Of a stretch of 64,000 nucleotides of DNA, positions 1 through 13,300 are shown in pieces. A program made the position numbers and the translations under genes. Under the pieces are notes generated by a model. The model had not been told where the DNA came from. It did no database searches and saw nothing but the letters and a program-made list of their open reading frames with translations. Each line of letters begins with the position of its first letter. Position 1 is the stretch's first letter. This stretch comes from Trichinella spiralis (Eukaryota; Nematoda; Enoplea; Trichinellida; Trichinellidae), in the NCBI GenBank assembly GCA_000181795.3, contig CM012954.1:15725-79724 (forward strand), read 5' to 3'.

Positions 1-3000
1 ATAGTTGTTATCAGTTGTTCTGTACAACAAAAAAGTAATTGCATTCCATTGCCAGAGTTCACAGATTTTGATTTTTGAGTTTGGTCAATTATGTCAAATG
101 GCAGGCTGTGAGAAAACATAGTTATAAAGCAGTTTGCACAAAAACACAGTCTTAGTCACTGTTGTGACAATATATCATAACCTGCCCTTTCATGTCGAGA
201 GCAATCCAATATTCACTAAATGGAACATCAGTGTTTTTTATCAATTATTGATATATAAATGTAAGAGTATAAACATGTATTATATATGTGCAAATAGAGT
301 AATGTCTCAGCTACAAGAATATGTGCCTTCTAAATAGTTAGGCACGGTGCAGTAAAAAAATTAACAAAAAATTGGAACTTCATTAAAAAGTCAATTTTTT
401 GTGAATTCATTGATTAATAAAAACAGAAGAGCATATCTAAAGGTAAATGTGATGCCATATTTATATAAATATCCCAGCCAAGATTTCATTTGCAAAATAT
501 AAACCAAAACAATGGAATACTGGTAGAGTTATGTGCTCTCAAAGTTTTGTTCCATTTAGTGAGCATTGGGAAGATAAAGCTTTTAACAGAGGAATCGTCA
601 CAGAAGAAAACAATGGGAAAACATGAAATTGCAGTATGTAGAAAATTAACTCGGGTCGATCTGACCCTGAACAAAAGGAACAATTGAATTTTTTAAAACG
701 CCACCATAATGAGTAAATTAAAGCAAAAGGTTTCAGATTATTTTTCAAGAAAAAATTGAAGAAAGATGGTGAAATTCAAATAACATACGTATGTATTTAA
801 GGCAAATGAATATGGTTTAAAAATCTGAAACGATCAGTTCGATCCAAGGCATAATATAGGGGTTATGTTTCTGAATGCCAACATTTATCTCAATAATTAC
901 TCATTAATTTTATGTGAAATACAATTTTCATTAAATAAGTAATGCAGGAAAATGAAAATGCTTAAGTAATAGTGAAATAAGTCGCTCTCGCAATGTTAAT
1001 GATAAGGCTCGTTTGTTTGCTGAAGAATTTTTGCATATTGATGACAATGCAATAACGTGATCTGTTACCAGGCAACGTGATGACGTCATCAATAGATTTC
1101 TTTTTTATAGTTTACGGTGCAAACACCGTATCGCAACAGCGAAAGTTTTTTTTTGTATTCAGACAGAAAAACAATTTACTCAACATATTTATGAGTCGTA
1201 ACCGCAAAGTACTTGACAACAGCAGCGCCTCTTTAATATTACAGTGTCTTCAAAAAGAAAATATGTTAAGGAAGGAAGATTTTTATGTTCGTAAATTAAT
1301 AACTTTAGAAAAGTTACAATATTGGCATTTTAATGTCACGCTTCTCAGGTAAACTCAATTTAAAGTATACGCTTTGGTGTATGAATGAAAATGATAAAGC
1401 TGTGACCAGAATTAACAATTATGGTTTTGGTGAATTAATTCATGCGTAATTTTAGAGAATGAGAAAGCCGAAATGCGTAAAAATGGAACCTTGAAATGAT
1501 TCTGTTTTTCGCAAGCTTAATTAAGTAGGAGGCAATACATTATAATAAAAATTATTGCATCGTCAACGTGAAAATCAATGCTCAGAAATGGGTCTTTTGC
1601 GCTGTGATTTGAAAATCACCAAGTAGTTCCATAACTGAGATGAAAAAGGAATTTCTCATAATTCGTCGATTATTTATTTTAGTAATAATTAATTAAGGTT
1701 CCACTTACCGTGTTACGTTTACTGATTGTTGGGGAAGTTTACACGAAGATTGACTTTTTGCTACTTTATGCGCACAATACACTTGTTTGATGACGCCTGC
1801 GAACGAAGAAAGAGGAGCAACTTGGCACGCTGCCAACTGCTAAATGAGCAGCATCACAAACAGTTATTTCTAATTAGTCAAGTCTCCTTTTGTTTACATT
1901 ATGCTACTGTGGCTCTTATCTAATGCTGCTGCGGCTGCGGTGCAACATTATTCAAATTTTTTTTCCATGAACATTAATTGATGCAGTTTTGCAGTGTCAT
2001 TAATTGCCGATGAATTCCGCAAATAATTGATAACTACAAAAGTGTGCTCACATGAAGATATCATAATTGTTTTTTTCTGACTGAGCATATTAATTTTTAT
2101 AGATAGCATTTCAGTAGCCATAACTAATGCCTGAAAAAGTACGTTAGCCATGCGACTGCTCATCTGTTCTTCAGTATTGGGATAACACGACACTTAAGAA
2201 CTCTCTGCTGCGCTTGAAATTGGGATATTGTGAATTTGCATTTTAATGTACAAATTGAGAACTGAGCAGAATTTAAGTATACGTATTTTTGTAAATTGAG
2301 AAAACAGATGCGTACATAGTATTTAAAATCATAGAAGCTTCTCAAGTTTCAGGAATGGTGATCAGGGTAACTTTGATAATCTATATCAAATTTGATTTAC
2401 TTGTACCTAAGGAAAATTGTACATTATAAAATGGTCAAAATTTTAAAAATGCAGTACAACCTACTAATGTTTTGGTAAACTGTTAGGAATACATTTTTAT
2501 CGAGATAGCTATCTGGAAAAAATTGCATGAGAAGAGATTCATTTAAAAAATATTTTGCATTTAAACACGCAGTTGAGAAATAAATTATCAGTTAAATGTT
2601 TTCATATAATAATATTTGGAAACAATTGCAATAGAATGTCTACACAACGGCAAAGTTAAACTTCACACTGGGTTTAATTACCAAAAGAGAATGCATCACA
2701 TTGCATGATAACTTTTGAATTTGAGAAATAGAAATGCTAGACCTAGGGTGCACTTCACTGTTACCTAAAAGAAGCCTTAACTGTGGAAAATCTCTTCCAC
2801 GTAAATGACTATTGCGTGACTGGTTTCTTTTTTGAGCTGTTTATTTATTAAAGGTACAGATGTGACACGCAAAAGAACAAAAGTACCATATCACATTGAT
2901 ATAATACAAAAATGTAAGAAACATCTGGTATTGGCACTTATTACTACAGCAAACAGCACGTTATTTTACGCGGGCTATTTCGTATACTTGTGAAAATCAA

Positions 3001-3989
3001 AGTAACCGTGCATTTATCTTTATAAAATTTCATACCTTTCACGAAATACGAGGAACCGATTCGTAGCATGTCCATTCATCAGGGAAAGCGTACACTGAGA
3101 ATACACTTGTGAAAAACAAACAAAATAAGCAGTTACGTGTTGCACTTTAAGTACAGAGTGAACGTCAGTAACGTTTCAAATGAGATAGCTTATTTCTCGT
3201 AAACACATCTCATTTGAATTCCTATTCAAATATTGATAATGATACGAGATAGTGAAAATTTGCATATGACAAATTATTACGCTATTACTTAAGTCTGTTT
3301 GGTGCATATTGCACTCATGCAGAACTTCAATAGTGAATTCAATATGATAATTTTATAAATCACTACAATTTTTAAAATTAAGGTACAATTATTGCTTGTT
3401 GGGTGATAAGAAATTTACATAGTAAGAATGAATTTCAATGACATTGTGTTTGCTCAAATGTAAAATTAAATAAAACCACAAGTAATTAGCAGTAACTGCT
3501 GAAAATGTTTAAAAAATACAATATATCATAATAATTATTGGTTACATGATAGGTAGAAATTAATTATACATTTTTATATATGTGCAGCAAATTGATGAGT
3601 TGATCAAACTTATCAGTGGTAAATATTACTCCATTTTTATTTACCTATTGTATGAAATTTAAACTTGCATACGTGCAAAGTTTTCAAAAAATACATCAAC
3701 CACTACCAAACAATAAAAATTTGACGTAAAAGTACAGCAAAATTTCATATCATTAGTAAAAGTAAACAAATTTGAAGAGTATTAGTAATTCGCATGCATG
3801 AGATGAAGTTTCTTGGAAAATTTTTCAACATTTCCTTCAGACAAGAACTGTCGCAGATTGCATCCACAACTTTCCTAATGAAAATAGATTGCCCTAAACT
3901 ACAAAGTTTCTATCATGCGGCTATTTATGTATCCAGAGCATTGCCAAAAAAGTGCTTCCAAATAACTCCAGATCATTTTTTAAGACAAA
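1..3989. other. Gene-poor intergenic region
   Basis: AT-rich sequence with only short open frames that show no family resemblance, no convincing exon-intron pattern and no tandem repeat. The 3' end and downstream region of the ryanodine receptor gene lies at its right side: on the minus strand an AATAAA-type signal (TTTATT on plus) occurs near 3636, about 350 bases past the stop codon. The stretch from about 950 to 1930 is somewhat richer in G+C than its surroundings and carries an X-box/CRE-like pair at 1064-1088, so it could be a promoter of a gene outside the window or of an unrecognised one. Nothing else can be supported. Confidence 0.6.
1064..1088. promoter_or_regulatory. X-box (RFX-like) plus CRE composite site
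   Basis: GTTACCAGGCAAC (1064-1076) fits the RFX-family X-box inverted-repeat pattern GTNRCC-N(0-3)-RGYAAC. Four bases later TGACGTCA (1081-1088) is a perfect cAMP-response element. In nematodes the RFX factor DAF-19 uses X-boxes to switch on ciliary genes. Closely spaced X-box and CRE-like sites are also known from vertebrate RFX/CREB promoters. No gene was recognised within 2.9 kb to the right, so the target is unknown and a chance match remains possible. Confidence 0.4.
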
Positions 3990-4380
3990 TCAGGATGCCA
4001 TCAGCTGTTCTTCATACTGCTTCAGAAAACATTCTCCAACGGGAAAAAAATCCCAGCAACGTTTCTCATACAGTTCCCACACATATGTTTCTTGTCCAGT
4101 ATATTCAGTGTCATCTTTGTTTATTAAGTGCATTAAGAAAAACCTAAAATGTAATATTTTCATTTCTTGATGAAAACATCCTTTCATTAGAATTCGATAA
4201 ATAATGTTCACTTAGAAAGACGTTTATTTTCAAATCAAATCATTGTTCGCAATTTTCAATTATCATAATAATAATATGCACTTGACTTACAAATAATATG
4301 CCAGGTTGTGTTCTTTTGTAGTATGATGATCAAATCCATGGGGTAAGCGTTCGAAAAAATCTTTACCGATGTCACAAATG
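3990..4380 (-). other. RyR C-terminal zinc-binding tail
   Basis: The exon at about 4295-4375 reads [20 protein letters not shown] and EHNLAYYLF: the CxxC and HxxxxH cluster that binds Zn2+ in RyR structures. The last exon (3990 to about 4165) reads [20 protein letters not shown] and [20 protein letters not shown], the conserved end. Confidence 0.93.
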
Positions 4381-7300
4381 AAACAATTAGACTAAACATA
4401 AGAAAATGAAAATAAAGTCACGAAATTTTTCTTCTTCTTTCATTATTTCAAAATAATTTCATATTATTTTTTGAGATTACATTTCAACGCTAAACTGCTG
4501 TTTTACATGCAAAATGGAGATGTGCTTGCAAACAGCAACGTTCATGATTATTATTTATTTATTGTTAAATGCATTGCAAACATACTTCAAGTTTATCTTG
4601 CGCTGATTCTTGCTGGTCTCTCAAATCACCAAATGCATCAATAATAAGACCTAAAAGCATTATTATTATTATTATTATTATTAAACACACTCTCAAAAGA
4701 TAACCATACCTTGCATTATAGCTAAGAGAATAATTATTATAAAAAAGTGAAATGTCATGTCGAACAAAATTCGCCATGCCTCTCTTTCATCACCGTATGG
4801 AGATTGCAATTCATCTCCAATTCCACCACCAGCACGTATACCAGCATACACATTGAATACAAAACACTTAAACAAATTGTATAATATTTATTTTGACAGC
4901 AGTTTTCCCCCCTCTTCAATATTAAATATCGAATGAAAATCTAACATAAACATTTTATAATTATGTACGCTTAATATATTAACATTTTTATTATAAATCA
5001 GTACTTGTTTCTAAGAAAATGTCAAACATCACGTTGTAAAATACTGAAGTTTTTGAATGGAAAATTACCGATATCATGTTATTGCACTTGCTATCAGTCT
5101 CCTCGCCATCGTCTTCTTGAACATAAAACTTTCGAAAAAAGTTAAAGGCCAAAACAGTATACAAGTATACGACAACTAGCACCATCATAACCGTCAGAAT
5201 TAGCTAAAATAGTCTTTTAAATCTTCATCTGCAACAGACAAATTTTCTTGCTTTTTGTAGTCTTACCTGCTTTCCATTGTGCGTTACTGATTTTAATATT
5301 GTTTGAAGCATTGGAAATGATATAACAACATCTATCAGATGACCAGCATAAAAAAACGGATTCCAAATTCCAACAGCAGAAAAAAACAAGTACATCAGTA
5401 GATACTGAAACGACTAAACCAAAACAAAAAACTTATTCCAATTGTTAACAAATGCTAACATGAATCTTCATTTCTAGTCATGAATGGCAATAATAATTGT
5501 ACAGTAATGTCAATTAAAGGCAAATTTTAATTCAATAATACAATTATTCATTTTTATTACAGCTAGTGAAATGCGAATTTCATTAGAAACTTTTAAACTA
5601 GATTAATATTCTTCAGCCGATTTTTTTATTGAAACTACAAAAAATAAAAATTTAAATTATTTTACATACTCCGTCTGTAAATATGACGCCCAATTTCCAA
5701 ATTTGATAACACCAATCGACACCAGAAGAACTAAATTCCGTTCGTTTATTGGTATTTTTTGAAAAATTTATTGCTCACCTGGAAGAATTAGAACCATCGA
5801 CTACTGTTTTGTCAAGACCAAGCAATCTGTTCAATTCTTCTTCGTCAAACTGATCTTTATATTTATCTTTAACCTTTTTTTTCACAAATTTATCCCAGTA
5901 TTTTTCAGGAAATGATCTGAAATTACCACATTTATTTGTAGCAAACATAAATGGTTCATTGATGACCAACTTACGGAGAAGATATTATCATACTGTCCCA
6001 TTTTCCAGATACAGCATCCTCAGATGGCATTTCCGTAATCCACATTCCTTCAAACTCTAATTTACGAGCCACCAATTTTTCTCTTTTAAATATTATGAGC
6101 GGCACCTGTGAAATAAAATTCAATATGATCCATATTATTGAACATTAGAAATAACATTTGAAGGTATGTGTTTTGAAAAATTAGTTTCTAAAGTGCTAAG
6201 TTTTATAAACTGAGCTTCAGAATACAATATTCAAATCAAGTTTCCGTTAATAATCGATACTGCCTGTTTATTTTTCTATCCGATATGATCTGATAAGATT
6301 TACAGGTATGCTAAAAAGCTTTAATTAAAAAATAAAGTGTGATAAATAATTCTGTTTACTTCAAATTTTCTTAATATCAATTGTAAATTCAGTGGATGAT
6401 ATTACCAATTACAGTACTTACGGACATCGTCACCTACCTTCAATTGATAATAAGCGATTAGCAATGCTAGTGAAGCTGCACAATGCGCAACTGATAAAAA
6501 TATTAACATGTGAGCCAAATAGTAATAGTTGTCATGAATTGCCAATTCTTCTTCAATTACATTTTCCATGCGCTCCTCATTCTGCAGTTTGCTGTTGTCT
6601 GCTTCCAATACCACTTTTTCATCATTTGAGGGATTGTCAGCAACCTAAACTTTCGTCAGTTATTTATGTATTATGCCAATGTATTAGATTTAAATTTAGA
6701 TTTACATTAGTTGATGTTATTGAATAATTTTCAATTAAATTGTAGTCTTTAATAAGATAATAACCAATGTAACAAACAAAGAAAATTCAATGCCATTGGT
6801 TCAAATTATATTTTCCGGTCACTGAAGTTCTTATAGCGTTAATATAACGATATATTACTTTTACTCTTCATTTATAATAATTAAAAATACATATAATTTC
6901 CACTAAAACTTGATTTACTGTGCATTGCAACAGAACTGTATAATATCATCCCTAACATGATGTGATATAAGTTTAAACAATTTTTCAATTTCAACGTTAT
7001 CCTTACCCGGTAAAACAACAAAATTGCATTTATGCAAAACGCTAATGCAAGTGTGATGTACTTCAGCAAATAAAAGTTTCTCGCCAAAAAATTCTAAAAT
7101 ATTTACCAATAACATTCAGTATGATCAACTGCAAACAGATTTCTCACAAAAGCTGAGCCTTTAGCACTAGATGTAGTTTCCGCAATCTTCGGTTCATAAA
7201 TTTCCTTCACAGCAATATTGCTGTCATCATTGCATACGCTAACTGCAGCTGGTGTGTAAGTCTCAGGTATTTGGTTACTAAAATATTCAAATTATTCGCT

Positions 7301-10300
7301 AAAAGTAGAAGCATGGAAGAAAATTTTTCACTTGTACAATTAACAATGACATATAGTTCCACCTAAATACCGCGTTTTTGGCTCTGTTTCACCATTTATG
7401 AAAAATAATTATTTATACATTTTCTGTTATTATCACTAACTTAAAAATTAAATAATCTTTTGAAACATTAATTTTCCACCGTGAAAACGCTAACGTTTCT
7501 GCATCATAGAAAGTGATGATTCATTGAATTCTATGATTATTATAATGTAAATTATTATTATTGAAAGGCAATCTGATACCTGTAAATCATTAGTTGTCGT
7601 TCGTTTTGAACAGAAGCTGATTCAGCTGAAGCGAAGGAAAATGGGGAAGAGTTTCCAATGTGCATCGAAAATGATTTTTCGAACTGCGGTTGATTGTTCA
7701 GATTTTTCATAGACAATCCTTCCCCAATACCCTGTGTAAGTTGTATACCAAATGCTTCATACACTTCTGGTTTTTCTGGTTCATATAATTGTGGGACAAT
7801 ATTAAAATCCTTTGGCAAAGTATGATGAACTGCATTTTCTGCAGTTAATTTTGAAGAAGCTTTTTCTTCTTCCCAAATACCGTACATCATAAGCAATATG
7901 AATCGAAAGAAAGTATTCATCATGTAAAATGCACCGCGAAATATTGTAACAAAAATGAAGAGGACAATCTTTAAAAATATCAAGATTAACTGTCCGTAAG
8001 TCATTGAGCTGAAATGCATAGCGGCGCTGTGCTTCAGTTGGCGTAATTCTGAAGGGCGTAGATATCGACAAAATGACACAATCGATGTACCCATTTTTTT
8101 CATAATTTTCAAAATAATATCAAATGTCGATATTCTGAAACAACACTCACCTTGAAAATTCATATATGAATCAATCACTGTAAGTTACGAAGCATACGTG
8201 TCAGTCTTATCTGCCATGCCGGTAAATATTTCTCGTTGCTTCTTTGCTCGTTCTATTCTTGAATCTCTATCTTCAGAACTAATTTCCGCAGCATGCGACA
8301 TCTGAATATATTTGATACAATTTTCAACATTACTGAGCATTTATTTCTTCAAAATAGTCAAAACGTGCTTTCAGCATACCTCAAATATGGTATCTTCACA
8401 AAAGTTGACAAACGCTTCCAACTTCCCTTGTTCACCACCGTCGTCTTGTAAAACATTGAAAAGAAAATCTTTCTTCGATTGCTAAAATATGCACATTACA
8501 TACATCTGATTTTTACAATGACCCTAAAATACAAAACTGACTTTAATTTGAGGTTTATTGAATTGTTCAAGCCATTCTTCTTTTATTTCAAAGTAAACCT
8601 TTTCAACTCTTTTGTTTGATCCCATTATTTCAATTCTTCCAAGATATGGGTCAAAATATTCACACATTGAACTGGCGGTTTGCAAAATTTGATCCAATCT
8701 ACTATCTCCTGTTATGTGCTCTTTCAAATTCGTCAACAAAATAGCCAGGTTAAAACCTAAACAATCGAAATATATACAATGTGAACGCATTCATCATACA
8801 TTGTATACAACCTATGTCTTTTGCTGGATTGTGAAAACGTTCTGTGAATTCCATGTAATCAATTTTTCCATCGTTATTTACATCTGTGCACATCATTAAG
8901 TAATTGATTTCTTCCGTTGAATACATCTTTTGGGCTTCCATTGCTCTTAAAAACTCCTTAGGTGATATCCATCCGTCTTTGTTAGTGTCAAATTCTTGGA
9001 AAGCCTGACTAGTTGTTAAATCTTTCAACTTCAAAAACATATCAAAAAATTTCAGAATCAACTGAACATTCTGTTGTGATTCAGCTAATGTATCAACCAT
9101 TTGCTTTCCAATCGAACCGTTCAAAATATTTCCTAAAAAGATATCGAAATCAATTACTTACAAGGTCAAGTTTTGTGTTTCGATTTTACCTTCCAGCATA
9201 CTCAGCATCAACACAATCATATCTTTTTGTAAGCTAAGAAACTCTCGTAGCAGTTCCAGCTGAGTGTGATTTTTGCTTAGCTTGTCCATCATATGCGCAA
9301 ATAAAAAGAAGAATCCATTTATGGCGTCCCATAAACGACTATTTGCCAAAGCCATCTGGTTTCCAACGCAAGGTCCCTAAATATATCGCTCAGCATCAGG
9401 TGGTGTAAAATTACTCAACTGATACAAAAAATTGCACATTACATTAACAAAATTGATCATGTGTTTTGTGAACTTATCTCTAATTAACTGTGATTTCATA
9501 TGCATAACAAAAAATGCATCATGTTATTTATATATTTCTCATTTAAACAAAATTGATAACCAAAAATTTAACTCAACTACCTCAACAATTTCAATATTCA
9601 CTTATAACAGACAGCATCACAGAAAATATTTCACATCGTACACTGAAATTAAAATAATCAATTTTGTAACTGATTTTATATTCTTATTACTGTAGATGTG
9701 GTACAAACTGTACATTGTAAAATAAATTCATTAATACCAAAAATTAAGTTGATTACACTTTTATAAAAATAAACAACAAGGGTTTCTTTAGCGTACCTGT
9801 ATTGATTCAGTAAGTGTGTTAAACACTTGACTGCATACTGAAAGCGCTTTCAAAAAATGCGCTTTACCCGCTTCGTCAACTACCTCTTTGCTTGAAAAGT
9901 GCCAGTAAAAATCCATTATCGATTCTTGTAACCGAAGAAGATAGTCAACAGTGCAAATAATTAAATTTATACTTGTTGTATTTCCTGGCTGATTTCGCAA
10001 ATAATTTTGAAATTCTAAAAATTATAAAATGTAATTCAATGATCCCCGTAAAATCCATTAGCTGTAAAGAAAATTACTACTAAAAGCCCTCCAATATGAT
10101 TATCAGAAAATTCTGTTGTCTGAATAGAATCATTCCAATTTATCATAAAAAATTCCTTAAAAGCATTTATTCAACAGCACAATTTTTTACTCGTTACATT
10201 TAACATATTAAAGTGAAAATAAAAAAAAATACCTGAATTATGTCCTTCACAGGTTAACTGGATAAATCGAAACAAACTGCATATGAATTCAGAGTCATTC

Positions 10301-13300
10301 AGATTTTGATGCTTTCCAACTGACAGTTCAGCACCCATACCAAGACCTTCTGCTTTTAACTGTCTTTCGAAAATTTCCAAATTTAACACACTAAAAATGT
10401 TTCCACTTTGCAGTTTTGCTAATAGGAAATGTTGTTGTTAATCAATATTTTATTTCATTATTCACTGTTACTGTATTCACTTCAGTGAACAGCAGGAACG
10501 TACAGAACAACTGATATGTATTTTTCGAAATTCAAAACATACCATGCAATCATGTGCATATAATATGCAATGATATTTGCAATTTTTCTTACCTACATCG
10601 ATTCATCAAGCCAGAAATTGAAGAAAAAAACCGAACATCCTTTTTCTCTTGCAAATAGTTCAACATTATATTTTGAACATCACTATTTCCGCCATTCAAT
10701 ATATGTATACCAAGGGCCAGTGTTTTCTCAACCATTACATTTGGCTCACCATTACAAGCAGACAGATACATCAGGACCATAACAGCGACACCACGGTCTG
10801 CCAGACGAGACTGTTCATGTAGAAGCTGCTGCTTTTCTAGTTCTTGTGCCTATCAAAATAACCGCGAACTGCACATTCAAATTACACTAATTACATATAT
10901 GCAAAATCGGAATTTTTCAACTGACTAGTAAAAATAATGAAATATTCATTAATACTAAATATTCATGCATTCAAAACTATTACTTGATTTATTAGTTCAT
11001 TACATACAGATTCTTATTCATTGCATTCAAATGAACATTTTATACAATCAGACAGCATTTGTTTACAATGCAAAAGCTGATCAGCTTGCTAGAGTATTTT
11101 TCTCGGTATTTTGCTAATTTTCTGAACTTACTTCCATCGAAATTGCATCCTCTTCTGCATTGTTTTGTTCGTCATCATTAATATGAATACTAGATGCCAT
11201 GACTCTGACGTATTTAATGTATAAATTGTCGTCAACAATTGGAACAAGTTGTTTTCTTTCAGAAGTAGCAGCTCTTTGAAAACACTGAACTAATTGGGAA
11301 AGAGGATCTGGTGGGCATTGTTCATCGACTTCTTCAACATCTTCTCGCAAACGCTGCATTCTGCCTTCTGAAGCCACCTGTTAAACAATATCGTATTTTA
11401 CCTCACATTTCAAACTTCAGCAAAAAACATAATTTGTGAAGCAATTTACATTTCCTTATAAAATTGAAAAATCAAATTTGCTTTTCCGCTATAACATCAT
11501 TTCATTCGAATTTAAACATGTATAATTATATATTTTAACAAACAAACAAAAATATTAAAAATTTCAAAAAACTCTTCAGACTAATGAAACTCAGACATTA
11601 TGTGTTTTTCAAGCGTTCATAAACATAAATAATGCTCAAAGCACATACTGTTACTTCACTAATTAATAAATCTTCGTCCACTTTTTCCGATTTCAACCAT
11701 TTTTCAATGTATGCACTGAGAAACAAATTTACACAACGATGTCTAAAGTAAAATTATATAATGAATTCTGCCTAAATATATTAGACAATGGTAACATACT
11801 TTGGAATGCTGTATAATGCAACCATTCGAAAACATGCAACAACAGCACGCTTTCTTTGAGACGATACAATCTTGCGCCAAGCATCTGCTTGAAACGTTTG
11901 CGGATGTTCAACCTATTCTTAAATCGGTTAAATTCAACACCTACTCGTATTAATGTACTCACATTGTGTAAATTGCACAATGTAACACCCATAAATATTA
12001 TTTTATCAACAACCATCTCTTGACTCATGGAATCAATTCCTAGCATCTGCGCCTTTCCAATTTGTTGATACAACTTTCGTTGCCAATGGCTTTTATCAAA
12101 TACATCCTCCTGAAATGAATCAATGTTCTTGCTATAACAGTCGACACGGGTTCCAAATTACCTGATCTGGAACAGCAAGACTGGAAGAAATATATTCTTT
12201 TATTTTTTCATCATTTTCTTTCTGCAATAATGAATAGTAACAATGAAATAAAAGAAGGGATTTTCGCTCGAGTAGTTGTCATTCACTTTCATATATTTTT
12301 CTTTGACTTTTTGCAATAAATCCAACTCTCTACCACCAAAGACACTCAAACCAACAGGAAGAAGCCGTTTTAAGCAAGCAACCACAATGCTGCCAGAATC
12401 TTTTTCTCGCCTCTTGCCCTCGCGTCGTTTCTTTTTCCGAAATGCAACAGCAGCTTTGCCCGTCTTTCGACTTGTTCCAGTCATAAAGTCACTTTCAAAT
12501 TGTGTTATGAAATTCAACTCTTCCCTTTTCATGTGCTGTAATTACAAATTAATTACAAATCATCTAATAATTCTAGACGGTTGAACACTTGAAATTATTA
12601 TTATTATTTTATCATCAATCAACAAACGCCATTACAATTATCATGAGAAATTTACTAATTATGCCAACATAATACAAAATAAACCATTTTGAATTTCTTT
12701 CATTTTATAACTTGATATTTTACTCATCCGAAATCTTACCTGAGATGTTGACCAGAGTTTAAAGACAAATGCAACATGTTCAAATAATGCATTTGTTTCC
12801 CAACATGGATTTTTCAGCCAACGTGCTCTAAATATTAATGTACTTAGTAAGCGTCTAAAAATTTCACCTGAGTAGCACGATCTGCACGAAATAAACAAAT
12901 AAACATACTAATGCACTAATTTCATTTAAATTCCATTCTAATAACATCAATACAATAATGCAAATTATGCAAATTGTATACAGCAAGTTGTATAATAAGA
13001 TGCTATACGTTAAAGTAGTTATAATTAATGAAACGCAAGTACTGCTTTAAAATTTTATACTGCACGGTCAACCTATAATGAAATTTTCATCATTTAGATT
13101 TTTTAATTCCTTTATTCTCTATTTTTTTATTGCTTTTCAATTAAATGTTCATATTTAAATTTTATACGTTTCATTTTTGAAATCATCCTCTTTGAATTTC
13201 GATTAGTTCGAATTACCTGTGCAAATCAGTGAACTTTATAAGAATCGGATACAAGGCATAAACATCACGTATAAGTATGGAGTGCAGCTAAAATCAAACA

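Noticed and set aside
960-1352. Open stretches resembling a decayed zinc-finger/transposase-like protein (…NDKARLFAEEFLHIDD… and …SRNRKVLDNSSASLILQC…)
   Set aside because: Different frames, no complete Cys/His pattern and no terminal repeats; too weak to call.
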